Assembly: GCA_030648295.1 (NCBI GenBank)
Contig: JAUSID010000155.1
Span: forward strand, 1-34,454
Length of the DNA stretch: 34,454 bases
Source: Opitutaceae bacterium
Lineage (GTDB): Bacteria > Verrucomicrobiota > Verrucomicrobiia > Opitutales > Opitutaceae
Direction of reading: 5' to 3'
In this document: in pieces, positions 13,922-21,684 of the stretch
Numbering within the stretch: position 1 is the stretch's first letter
Layout of the letters: each line of letters starts with the position of its first letter
Made by a program: the position numbers and the translations under genes
Notes under the pieces: model-generated
The model's input: the letters and a program-made list of their open reading frames with translations, nothing else
Database searches by the model: none
What the model was told of the DNA's origin: nothing

Positions 13922-14575
13922 ATGGCTGCCGCCTATCAAGCCCACCTCACCGCGGTGATCGATCAGCCGTGCCAGATCGGTGCCGGCACGAGGATCTGGC
14001 ACTTCTGCCACGTGTGCGCCGACGCCGTGCTGGGGGAAAACTGCAACCTCGGCCAGAATGTCATGATCGCTTCCGGCGTCCGGATCGGTCGCAACGTGAA
14101 GATTCAAAACAACGTGTCCGTCTATGGCGGCACGACGATCGAGGACGACGTGTTCCTCGGACCGTCCTGCGTGCTGACGAATGTCTCGAACCCCCGCTCG
14201 CAGGTGGTGCGCCGAGACATTTACGAGTCCACGCACATCCGCCGCGGCGCAACGATCGGCGCGAACGCCACGATCACATGCGGCGTGACGCTCGGCCGGT
14301 ATTGCTTCATCGCGGCCGGCGCGGTGGTCACGCGCGACGTGCCGGACTATGCCATGGTGGTCGGGCTGCCGGGCCGGCCGCGGGGCTGGGTGAGCCGTCA
14401 TGGCCATCCGTTGCGTCATCCTGTCGCCGGGATTTACACCTGCCCCGAGAGCAAACTGCGTTATCGCGAACTCGAACCCGGCGTGCTCCGCTGCCTCGAC
14501 CTCGACGAGGAAGCTCCGCTTCCTCCGTCACTCGCCATCGGAAGCCGGCCGTATCGGGATTTCCACTCCTCCTGA
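13922..14575 (+). CDS. WbpD/WlbB-like N-acetyltransferase (left-handed beta-helix)
   Basis: A 217-residue protein with hexapeptide repeats from residue 12 to about 150: VIDQPCQIGAGTRIWHFCHV, AVLGENCNLGQNVMIASGVRIGRNVKIQNNVSVYGG, TTIEDDVFLGPSCVLTNVSNPRS, then ATIGANATITCGVTLGRYCFIAAGAVVTRDVPDYAMVVGLPGRP. This order, including the N-P-R-S loop, is characteristic of WbpD/WlbB, which acetylates the 3-amino group of UDP-GlcNAc3N-uronic acid using acetyl-CoA. The C-terminal 60 residues, with YTCPESKLRYRE, extend beyond the usual 190-odd residues. It acts after the WbpE-like aminotransferase, whose gene starts four bases downstream. The enzyme forms trimers in known relatives and is cytoplasmic. Confidence 0.9.
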   Translation: MAAAYQAHLTAVIDQPCQIGAGTRIWHFCHVCADAVLGENCNLGQNVMIASGVRIGRNVKIQNNVSVYGGTTIEDDVFLGPSCVLTNVSNPRSQVVRRDIYESTHIRRGATIGANATITCGVTLGRYCFIAAGAVVTRDVPDYAMVVGLPGRPRGWVSRHGHPLRHPVAGIYTCPESKLRYRELEPGVLRCLDLDEEAPLPPSLAIGSRPYRDFHSS

Positions 14576-14579
14576 CGCC

Positions 14580-15707
14580 ATGCCCGTCCCGCTGCTCGAT
14601 CTCAACCGTCAGAACAACGCCCTCCACGCCGGGCTCACGGCCGCGTTCGAGCGCGTCCTCCGCTCGGGGCATTTCATTCTCGGCGGCGAGGTCGACGCGT
14701 TTGAAAAGGAAGCGGCGGCGTTTCTCGGCGCCAAACATGCCATCGCGGTGTCGTCCGGCACCGACGCCATCCTGGTATCGCTGATGGCACTCGGGATCGG
14801 TCCGGGCGACGAGGTGATCTGCCCGGCGTTCACGTTCTTCGCGACCGCCGGCGGCATCGCGCGGGTCGGCGCAACGCCCGTGTTCGCAGAGGTGCGCGCC
14901 GACACGTTCAATCTCGATCCGGAGGATGTGGCCCGCCGGATCACGCCGCGGACGAAGGCGATCATGCCGGTGCACCTGTTCGGCCAGTCCGCGGAGATGG
15001 AACCGCTGGCGGCGCTGGCGAAGGCCCACGGGCTCGCGCTCATCGAGGACACGGCGCAGGCGCTGGGAGCGAAACATCGCGGCCGCGCGTGCGGCACGTT
15101 TGGCGAGTTTGGAACCTACAGCTTTTTCCCGTCGAAGAATCTCGGCGGGTTCGGCGATGGCGGGCTCGTCGTCACTTCGCGCGATGATCTCGCGGAAAAA
15201 GTGCGGCTGCTCCGGACCCATGGCGCGAAGCCGAAATATTATCACCAGCGAATCGGCGGAAACTTCCGGCTCGATGCCCTTCAATGCGCGCTGCTCCGGG
15301 TGAAGCTGCCGCATCTGCCGGCGTACTCGGCGGCCCGGCAGCGCCATGCGGCTCACTATGGCACGGAGCTCGCCGCCATCGCCGGCCTCGTGCTCCCCTG
15401 CGCGGCGGCGCACAACGATCATATCTGGAACCAATATACGCTGCGGGTGCCGGGGCCGGGCCGGCGCGACGCCCTGCGCGCGCACCTGGCGAAACACGGC
15501 ATCGGTCACGAGATCTATTACCCGCTGTCGCTGCACCAGCAGGCCTGCTTCGCGCACCTGCCGCGCGTGTCGCTGCCGGTGGCCGAATCGCTCGCCCAGG
15601 AAGTGCTGAGCATTCCGATTTTCCCGGAGCTGACAGCCGACGAGCACAGCAGTGTCGTGGATACGATCGCGCAGTGGAGCGCGGCGGCCAACCCGGAACG
15701 CGCCTAG
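14580..15707 (+). CDS. DegT/DnrJ/EryC1/StrS aminotransferase, WbpE-like
   Basis: A 375-residue PLP enzyme from the ATG at 14580 (MPVPLLDLNRQN); the open frame reaches further back but overlaps the acetyltransferase gene. Conserved parts: FILGGEVDAFEKEAAAFLGAKHAI, SSGTDAI (phosphate binding), FTFFATAGGI, PVHLFGQS, IEDTAQALGA with Asp157 contacting the pyridine ring, and SFFPSKNLGGFGDGG with Lys186 as the Schiff-base lysine. The G-x-N-x-R-x-D segment (GGNFRLDALQCA) follows. WbpE uses glutamate to aminate C3 of the keto sugar made by WbpB. Position after wbpB-like and wbpD-like genes supports that substrate over other sugar aminotransferases. It is the last gene of the plus-strand run, ended by hairpins at 15766-15833. 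Confidence 0.92.
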   Translation: MPVPLLDLNRQNNALHAGLTAAFERVLRSGHFILGGEVDAFEKEAAAFLGAKHAIAVSSGTDAILVSLMALGIGPGDEVICPAFTFFATAGGIARVGATPVFAEVRADTFNLDPEDVARRITPRTKAIMPVHLFGQSAEMEPLAALAKAHGLALIEDTAQALGAKHRGRACGTFGEFGTYSFFPSKNLGGFGDGGLVVTSRDDLAEKVRLLRTHGAKPKYYHQRIGGNFRLDALQCALLRVKLPHLPAYSAARQRHAAHYGTELAAIAGLVLPCAAAHNDHIWNQYTLRVPGPGRRDALRAHLAKHGIGHEIYYPLSLHQQACFAHLPRVSLPVAESLAQEVLSIPIFPELTADEHSSVVDTIAQWSAAANPERA

Positions 15708-15765
15708 GCGGGAAACGTCACGCGGTAGCGAAAGCGGCCGGGGTTTTCGGTGCCCGCTCCTGCGG

Positions 15766-15833
15766 GGCGCGTGTCTTGCACGCGCCGTAACGGTGTGCCG
15801 AACTGAAATCGCGGCGGCTGGAAGACAGCCGCC
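15766..15833. terminator. Two perfect hairpins between convergent genes
   Basis: Eight-bp perfect stems: GGCGCGTG-TCTTG-CACGCGCC (15766-15786) and GGCGGCTG-GAAGA-CAGCCGCC (15813-15833). They lie in the 183-base gap between the aminotransferase and the minus-strand methyltransferase ends and probably end or separate the two transcripts. No U-tract follows either stem. The second looks like a dispersed palindromic repeat. Confidence 0.5.
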
Positions 15834-15890
15834 TTACAGTTGGGGAACCCTGCCTTCCATCGCAGCCAGCGGGCGGTGGAAATTTCCGGG

Positions 15891-16781
15891 CTACACGGGC
15901 GCTGTTTTCCGCGCGACAACGTGGTGGTTTCGATTGCGCACGGTGCAGCGAATGCCGGTGAATCCGAGCCCCTGCAGAAACTCCCGCAATTCCTCCAGCG
16001 ACAGCAAATCGTTTATCTTCGGCGAGACCGCATCGAAGTAGGCGTTGGCCAGCTCCGCGCCGTAGCGCTGCGCCAGCACGGCCTTCTTCTCGGCGGCGGA
16101 CCTCGCCCGAAGCTCCTCCCGCAGATCCTCGTAGACGTTGAGTTCCGAGAAATGGCCAAGCTCCGTCGGGAATCCGTAGACCATCAGGAAGAGATGGCCA
16201 TCCGGCCTGACTTTCGCCGCCACATTCCGAATCGCCCGATAGGTGCGGCCGGTGTGGTGAACAACGCCAAAACAAAACACGAGATCGAAGTCGGCCGGTT
16301 CCGTCCATTGCAACAGGTCGAGATCCTTCACCGTCAGCCGTTCGCTGAACGCGGCGCAGGTTTCCGCCGTCCGGCGGCAGGCCGAGGCACTTTGATCCAC
16401 CGCGGTGACGTGCGCGCCCAGACTCAACAACGCCTGCGTATACCGCCCGGTGCCGCAGCCGACATCGAGCACGCGCCGACCACGAAACCAGTCGGCCGGC
16501 AGCGCGGTGAACTCAACCACCTGGGCGGCGACCTGCCGCATGAACTCCGGATCGCTCGTGAGCCACCGGCCCTCCGGCAGGTGCGTCCATTGAAAATCAA
16601 AGCTGTCCGTCGTCTGTCGCTCGTCGCCCCACTGCAGGGCCGGGTTCTGGCTCAGCAGGCTGCGCAGCGTCTCGTTGAGCTTGCGGACCTCCGCGAGGAG
16701 GAAGCGGTTCTGTTCCCTGAGCAGCGCGATCTCCTTGAGAATCGGTATCCGCCGCGCCAACCGGTCGAGCTTGGGATTCAT
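15891..16781 (-). CDS. Class I SAM-dependent methyltransferase with N-terminal coiled coil
   Basis: A 296-residue protein. Residues 1-45 form a heptad-like helix (ILKEIALLREQNRFLLAEVRKLNETL), typical of glycan methyltransferases that assemble through coiled coils. The core follows: VLDVGCGTGRYTQALLSLG (motif I, 104-122), VTAVDQSASAC (motif II), then DFDLVFCFGVVHHTG and RPDGHLFLMVYG. It would methylate a sugar or cap the glycan; the acceptor is unknown. It is the last gene of the minus-strand operon running from 24477, 30 bases after the other methyltransferase. The stop lies beside a hairpin-rich gap. Confidence 0.88.
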   Translation of the reverse strand: MNPKLDRLARRIPILKEIALLREQNRFLLAEVRKLNETLRSLLSQNPALQWGDERQTTDSFDFQWTHLPEGRWLTSDPEFMRQVAAQVVEFTALPADWFRGRRVLDVGCGTGRYTQALLSLGAHVTAVDQSASACRRTAETCAAFSERLTVKDLDLLQWTEPADFDLVFCFGVVHHTGRTYRAIRNVAAKVRPDGHLFLMVYGFPTELGHFSELNVYEDLREELRARSAAEKKAVLAQRYGAELANAYFDAVSPKINDLLSLEELREFLQGLGFTGIRCTVRNRNHHVVARKTAPV

Positions 16782-16811
16782 TGGGGAAAATCTGGTGCCA
16801 CGGCGCTGGCG

Positions 16812-17720
16812 CTAGCTGCGCGTCAGGCCAAGAAAGACGCCGTTGCTGGCGCGCTCGGTCGCAGTCGCGGCAAACCCGAATCGCTTCGCCAACCGGATGA
16901 CCTCCGCGGGCCGCTCGAAATACATGTGAAACGGATCGATGGCACCGGGCGGGCAGTAGAACGTCGAGCCATTCTCGTATTCCCAATACCGGCCATGCCG
17001 GAAATGGTGCAGAATGCCGTAGAAGGGACGATGCCCGTTCAGCACGTTTCGAAGCACGCGTTTGGGAAAGCCGCCGAATATCCGCCGGACAACCACGGTT
17101 GCCGGCGCGTCCGGAAAAAAGAACTCGCGCCAGTAGGGGCGCCGGTCGCCCATCCAGATGCAGCAGCGCCCGCCGCGGCGCAATATGCGGGACATCTCCT
17201 GCAGCGTCTGCGTCAGGTCGCAAACGTGATCGAGGCTCGTGCCGAACACGACAACGTCGATGCTCCGGTCCGCCAGCGGCAGGAACTCGGCGCAACCGGT
17301 GATGCGAAATCCGTCGAACGATGTCGGATAGATGTCGAGCCCGAGGAACCGCAGGCCGCGTCCGCGAAGCGGCTCCAGGTAGCCGGGCACCGGCAGCGGC
17401 CCGCAGCCGACATCCAGGAGCCACTCGCCGTTGCCGGCATGATGCGACAGGAACCGGCCGAATTCGGCCACGTCTTCCCGCCCGGGGAGCGAGACCGAGC
17501 CGGCCGCAAGTTCGTGGTAGGAAACAAACCCATTGTTGCACAGCGCGCGGTAAAGCCGGAACCGCGCCGGAAACGCAGCCTGCAGCAACCGCGCCTGCTC
17601 GTACGAAACACCCACCGGCGAACCGCGCAGGACCAGCCCGCATCGTGGACACGGCCGTTCCGCCGGTGGCGTGGCGGGGATCGCATCGTGACAACGGGGG
17701 CAACAAATTGCCGGGGTCAT
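16812..17720 (-). CDS. SAM-dependent methyltransferase with N-terminal zinc ribbon
   Basis: A 302-residue protein. Cys7, Cys10, Cys24 and Cys27 (CPRC...CPRC) form a zinc-ribbon head. Motif I is LLDVGCGPLPVPGYL (101-115), then LRFLGLDIYP, a FLPLADRSIDVVVFGTSLDHV segment (motif IV, with the D-x-V...S-x-x-H pattern of methyltransferase 11 types) and LRRGGRCCIWMGD. The C-terminal part has DPFHMYFERPAEVIRLAKRFGF. It probably methylates a sugar of the glycan, but no substrate is evident. AAGG stands about 9 bases before the ATG. It starts 4 bases after the stop of the upstream GT4 gene, so it is co-transcribed. Confidence 0.87.
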   Translation of the reverse strand: MTPAICCPRCHDAIPATPPAERPCPRCGLVLRGSPVGVSYEQARLLQAAFPARFRLYRALCNNGFVSYHELAAGSVSLPGREDVAEFGRFLSHHAGNGEWLLDVGCGPLPVPGYLEPLRGRGLRFLGLDIYPTSFDGFRITGCAEFLPLADRSIDVVVFGTSLDHVCDLTQTLQEMSRILRRGGRCCIWMGDRRPYWREFFFPDAPATVVVRRIFGGFPKRVLRNVLNGHRPFYGILHHFRHGRYWEYENGSTFYCPPGAIDPFHMYFERPAEVIRLAKRFGFAATATERASNGVFLGLTRS

Positions 17721-17724
17721 GATG

Positions 17725-18897
17725 TCAGCCTTGGAGTACGGCAGCGGCGTCGTTTCGGCGTGCCTCCGATCGCCGCGAGAGGGCGGTACGGTAATCGGCG
17801 ATCAGCTGTTCTGCGATGCGCAGCGGATCGTGCCATTGTTCGACAAAGCCGCGGCCGCGCGCGCCCAGTTCGCGCAGTTCGGACCGACGCGTCGTCAGGC
17901 ATAGGCGCAGCGTTGGCTCGATGCTCGACGGGTCGGCGTGGATCAGCGGAATGTCGCGGCGCATTTGCTGCGGCAGCCAGCGCAGGTCCGGCTGGTTCAG
18001 CTGGCAAATCACCGGCTTGCCCAGGGCCATCAACTCCACCGCGAACGCCCCGTAGAATCCCGCCAGCAACTGATCGACCGCCAGGTCGGCGGACTCGTAC
18101 ATCCGGCGCGCTTCCGCGTGCGACATGTTTTCGATGAGCTGGAACCGGAACCGGATGCCCATCGCCTGGAGCTTCTGCACGGCGTCCAGCAAATAGCGCG
18201 TGCCCTTGACCGCCCGGTTGCTCGGCGCGTGCACGACCAGCGGCTCGTGCGCGGCGCCGTCCGTCCGAATGACCGGTGTCCATTCGCGCGGATCGACACT
18301 CGCATACGCGACGAAACGCGCCCGCGCCGGCAGGGTGTTGAGCAGATCCGGGTTGACGGCGTAGATCAGATCCGCGTGTCGATCAAAAAAGCGGATACGC
18401 TCCCGCTTCTGGCGATCCGTTTCGCCGGTGTAGTAGTCTGGCGGCACGTCGTGGGCGAAGTGGACCGGGTAACGGGTACGACAGAAGTCCCCCTGCCGGA
18501 TGTCGTCGCCCTGGAACGTCACCGCGATGACGGCGCCGAGGCGCTTCGCCCAGCGCACGTCGGCCAGTTCGAGCGGCGCGCCCCACACCCGGTTGAACGC
18601 CGCGGCCAGCCAGCGGTTGCGGCCAGGTCTGCATGTCGCAATCCGGCGCGGGGCAAAGGAGTCGCCGAAATTGAAATGCACTACATCGAAGCGGCCGAGC
18701 ATCCCGCCAATCGCCCGCCACCGCCCCAGGCCACGGGCCACCATGCCGCCGGCCGGGCAGATCACGCGATCCACGGGGTAGGCGAAATAGTTCTGGATCA
18801 GCGCCCACGACACGCTGTCGACGCCCAGCCGCCGTTCCGCGCGCGCGAGCCCCGATGGATTGCCGCCCACGGTCGTCGGGCAATGCAGCACCTTCAT
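17725..18897 (-). CDS. Glycosyltransferase family 4-like, paralogue of its upstream neighbour
   Basis: A 390-residue protein from the ATG at 18897, which overlaps the stop of the preceding gene as ATGA; the frame is open further back but not protein-like. N-terminal domain: MKVLHCPTTVGGNPSGLA, FDVVHFNFGDSF, and AVTFQGDDIRQGD. C-terminal nucleotide-sugar domain: LVVHAPSNRAVKGTRYLLDAV, then RMYESADLAVDQLLAGFYGAFAVELMALGKPVICQL, containing the E-x7-E-like motif of GT-B retaining enzymes in a diverged form (FAVELMALGKP). It would transfer a sugar from a nucleotide donor at the inner face of the membrane. It shares the HAP-x-NRA-x-KGT segment and the GxYG-FA-E-M layout with the product of 18894-20123, so the two arose by duplication. 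Confidence 0.85.
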   Translation of the reverse strand: MKVLHCPTTVGGNPSGLARAERRLGVDSVSWALIQNYFAYPVDRVICPAGGMVARGLGRWRAIGGMLGRFDVVHFNFGDSFAPRRIATCRPGRNRWLAAAFNRVWGAPLELADVRWAKRLGAVIAVTFQGDDIRQGDFCRTRYPVHFAHDVPPDYYTGETDRQKRERIRFFDRHADLIYAVNPDLLNTLPARARFVAYASVDPREWTPVIRTDGAAHEPLVVHAPSNRAVKGTRYLLDAVQKLQAMGIRFRFQLIENMSHAEARRMYESADLAVDQLLAGFYGAFAVELMALGKPVICQLNQPDLRWLPQQMRRDIPLIHADPSSIEPTLRLCLTTRRSELRELGARGRGFVEQWHDPLRIAEQLIADYRTALSRRSEARRNDAAAVLQG

Positions 18898-20123
18898 GAT
18901 CCCGGGGCCTGGCTGGCCACGCGCCGCGGCGGAATTCCGAGTTGATGGTTGATCCGCGCGAACACGGCACCGACCGCATCCAGCGAGTGGTGACGCAGGA
19001 CGAACTGCCGGCACTGTTCGCCGCGTTCGCGCAAGTCCACCTCGCCCGTCGCGAAGGCGCGCAGCCGCGACTCGAGATTCTCGTGATCCACCCGTTCGAT
19101 CGGCAGCTCGCCGGGTTGGAGTAGCCCCTGCAGGACGTACAACCGCTCGAGCTCGGGCGAGATATAGGTCAGCACGGGCTTGGCACATGCCATCACTTCC
19201 AGCGCGAAGAGGCCATACCAGCCGATGACGAGCTGCTCGACGACGACATCGACGTCCTGGACCAGCTTCCGCAACTCGTCATTCGGGAGCTTCTGCACGA
19301 TGACCAGCTCGAGCGGCACCCCGCCGGCGCGAAGCCGCGCAATCACGTTTTCGATGAATGCGGTGCCCTTGATCGCGCGGTGATTGGGCGCGTGCAGCAC
19401 GCGGAGAGGCCGGCTGGCCGAGAACGTCCGGCGCGGTGCGGCGGGCCGCGAGGCGGCCGGGCACCACTGATCCGTGTCGATCGAAAAGTGCGCCAGCATG
19501 AGCGTGTGCCAATGCCGCGTGTAGCGCACCCAATCGCAGCCGGAGATCACCCAGTCGGCTCCGTTCAGCCATCGCCGCACCTGCCGATGCAGCGTCGGCA
19601 TCCGATGGCGGAGAACATGCGGATAGTCCTGCAGATATGCCGCGCGGTACACAACGTCGTCGTGGACGCCGAAGTCCTGCACGTCACCACCGTAGGGCAT
19701 GGCCACGACCTTCACCCCCGCGAGCCGGTACAGCCATGGCTCGATCCCCCGGAGGGCAGTCCAGGCGAGCGGTCCGCCATTGAAATAAACATACAGGATC
19801 TCGAACCGGAACAGCGCCATCAGGAAAAGCGCGTAGTGATTGAACGGCCGCCAGGAGAGCCATCGCACGTCGAACTGGCTCGTGATGTAATACTCGTGGC
19901 TGACGAACGTCACCGCCTCGAAGCCCTGCCGGCGCAGCGCCTTCGCGTGATGCACGTTGTTGATGAGGGGCTCCGGGCCCAGTCCGACGCCACGGCGCGC
20001 GGCGCCGCGCGAGACCAGCGCCGCGAGGACGAGCGGCAGGAGAAGGATCACGGCCGTCGCGACATCGAGCGCGCCGCGGATCAGGCGGCGGAGAAAAACG
20101 CGCCAGTTGAACGCCATTCGCAT
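18894..20123 (-). CDS. Glycosyltransferase family 4-like with N-terminal membrane helix
   Basis: A 409-residue protein if started at the ATG at 20123; an ATG two codons later and an earlier frame extension are possible, and no good ribosome site decides. A basic stretch and hydrophobic helix (VATAVILLLPLVLAALV) lie at the N-terminus and may anchor it. Then INNVHHAKALRRQGFEAVTF, LYVYFNGGPL and KVVAMPYGGDVQDFG, followed by the second domain: VLHAPNHRAIKGTAFIENVI and VEQLVIGWYGLFALEVMACAKPVLTYI. It is clearly related to the next gene's product. Donor and acceptor are unknown. It lies between the flippase gene (70 bases upstream) and the second GT4, with the stop forming ATGA with the next start. 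Confidence 0.82.
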   Translation of the reverse strand: MRMAFNWRVFLRRLIRGALDVATAVILLLPLVLAALVSRGAARRGVGLGPEPLINNVHHAKALRRQGFEAVTFVSHEYYITSQFDVRWLSWRPFNHYALFLMALFRFEILYVYFNGGPLAWTALRGIEPWLYRLAGVKVVAMPYGGDVQDFGVHDDVVYRAAYLQDYPHVLRHRMPTLHRQVRRWLNGADWVISGCDWVRYTRHWHTLMLAHFSIDTDQWCPAASRPAAPRRTFSASRPLRVLHAPNHRAIKGTAFIENVIARLRAGGVPLELVIVQKLPNDELRKLVQDVDVVVEQLVIGWYGLFALEVMACAKPVLTYISPELERLYVLQGLLQPGELPIERVDHENLESRLRAFATGEVDLRERGEQCRQFVLRHHSLDAVGAVFARINHQLGIPPRRVASQAPGS

Positions 20124-20193
20124 GGCTAAGAACCAACTGTCGCCGCCAATGACAACCTCGAAGGCCGGGGGGAGGCTGGTGGCTGATGCGTTC

Positions 20194-21684
20194 TCATGCC
20201 CGGCGCGGTGCAATTCCCGGCAATCTCGCGAGCATGGCCACCAGCTGCCGCGGCTCAACTCCGCCCCAAACCATCAACACGGCCGCCGCCGCCACCCACC
20301 AGAGCAGTTTTATCCCGGCCGCGGTCACGGAAAGCGCCTGGCGCTGCATCGTGAGGGCGAACGCCACCGTCAGCACGCCGAGCGCCAGCTGGACCGCGAG
20401 CGGGCCGAGGCGAAAGGGCAGCGGATGCAGACGCTGGGTGCACATCGCGTAGAAAAAGGTGAGGCCGGCATAGGCCAGGACGACGCACCAGGCCGCACCA
20501 CTCGCGCCGAGAGCCGGCACAAACCAGAACGCAAGCCCGGCGCTGGCCAGAGCCGCCCCGCCCCACCCGACCGCGACCCAGTGGGATTTTTCGGTGAAGG
20601 CGATGCCGAGCGCGGTGACCTGATGGGTCGCGGAAAAGCAGAAGCCCAAGGCCAGAATGCCGCACGGCCCCGCCGCCAGCTCGTAGGCGGCCGAGGCAAT
20701 CCACACACAGAGTTCGCGCGCGAACAACATCACCCCACACGCCGCGAACAGGGTCACCACTCCGATCGCGTGCAGGGCGTCGACCAGTTTTGTGCGATAG
20801 TCCGGATCTTCGGCTCGGAGGCGGAACGCATAGGGCCCGAACGCCTGCCCGACGGCGATGTTCAACATCCAAATCGGCGCGGCGAGCTTCCACGCCACGT
20901 CGAACATGCCGGCTTCGGCCAGACCCTTCGAGCCGGCCAGCATCCAGCGCAGCACGGCACTGCTCAGCCAGATGAAGACGCCCGCCGGCACGAACGGAGC
21001 GCCAAATCGGATCAGCCGCCGGAGCTCGCGGCGCGAAAACGTCAGGGGCCAGAACGAACGCGCGGTAAACATGGCGGCCAGCGCGGTCGCGATCGCGGCG
21101 AGCAGTCCCGCCGCGAAAAAGCCCGGCAAGGCCCAATGCCATACCGCGACAAACAGAATTCCGGCGACTCCGCCCAGGACGGCCTGGGCCACGGCGACCG
21201 TCGCGAACCGGAGCGGGCGAAACTGCAGCCGCGCCTGGTCCTGCAGCCAAATCACCACGATTTGCGGCACCATGGCCGCGAGCGCCAAAGCCGCCGGCCA
21301 GCCGGAGAGCGCCGGTTGATAGTCTTTCAGGGCCCACAACAGCAATCCGGCGACGAGCACCGCCGCGACCGTGAGGGCCAGACTCGCGAGAAATCCGGTG
21401 CTCCATATCCGCTGCTGCATCGCGGGATCGCGTTCGTCGAAAAAGAACCGCTGCACCGAATTGTTCATCCCCATCAGCCCCAACATGGAAACCGCGGAGC
21501 ATACCGTCGCGAGCAACGACATCGCGCCGTAGTCCGCGGGCTGCAGCGCGCGGGCGTAGATCGGGAACAGCATGAAGTTCAGCGCCGCCACCGCGAGGTG
21601 GGCGACCCCATAAATCGCGACCTGACCGCCAAGCGTGCCCGCCGGCCCAGGCGCTCCACTCGTGGCTCTCGTCGTCAATGTCAA
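20194..21684 (-). CDS. Wzx-type oligosaccharide flippase (MATE/MOP superfamily)
   Basis: A 496-residue integral membrane protein with about 12-14 hydrophobic helices. It opens GGQVAIYGVAHLAVAALNFMLFPIYARALQPADYGAMSLL, the standard start of polysaccharide flippases, and the first loop has LGLMGMNNSVQRFFFDE. It moves the lipid-linked repeat unit from the inner to the outer face of the cytoplasmic membrane. I prefer the TTG at 21684, which overlaps the asnB stop as TTGA, because it makes a compact N-terminus (MTLTTRATSG). An ATG at 21732 would give 16 more residues but a 52-base overlap with asnB. The C-terminal pair of helices is followed by a short basic tail. Confidence 0.9.
   Translation of the reverse strand: MTLTTRATSGAPGPAGTLGGQVAIYGVAHLAVAALNFMLFPIYARALQPADYGAMSLLATVCSAVSMLGLMGMNNSVQRFFFDERDPAMQQRIWSTGFLASLALTVAAVLVAGLLLWALKDYQPALSGWPAALALAAMVPQIVVIWLQDQARLQFRPLRFATVAVAQAVLGGVAGILFVAVWHWALPGFFAAGLLAAIATALAAMFTARSFWPLTFSRRELRRLIRFGAPFVPAGVFIWLSSAVLRWMLAGSKGLAEAGMFDVAWKLAAPIWMLNIAVGQAFGPYAFRLRAEDPDYRTKLVDALHAIGVVTLFAACGVMLFARELCVWIASAAYELAAGPCGILALGFCFSATHQVTALGIAFTEKSHWVAVGWGGAALASAGLAFWFVPALGASGAAWCVVLAYAGLTFFYAMCTQRLHPLPFRLGPLAVQLALGVLTVAFALTMQRQALSVTAAGIKLLWWVAAAAVLMVWGGVEPRQLVAMLARLPGIAPRRA

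Noticed and set aside
15840-18137. 765-codon plus-strand open frame
   Set aside because: It is antisense to two methyltransferases and a GT4 with all expected motifs on the minus strand; its own translation has none.
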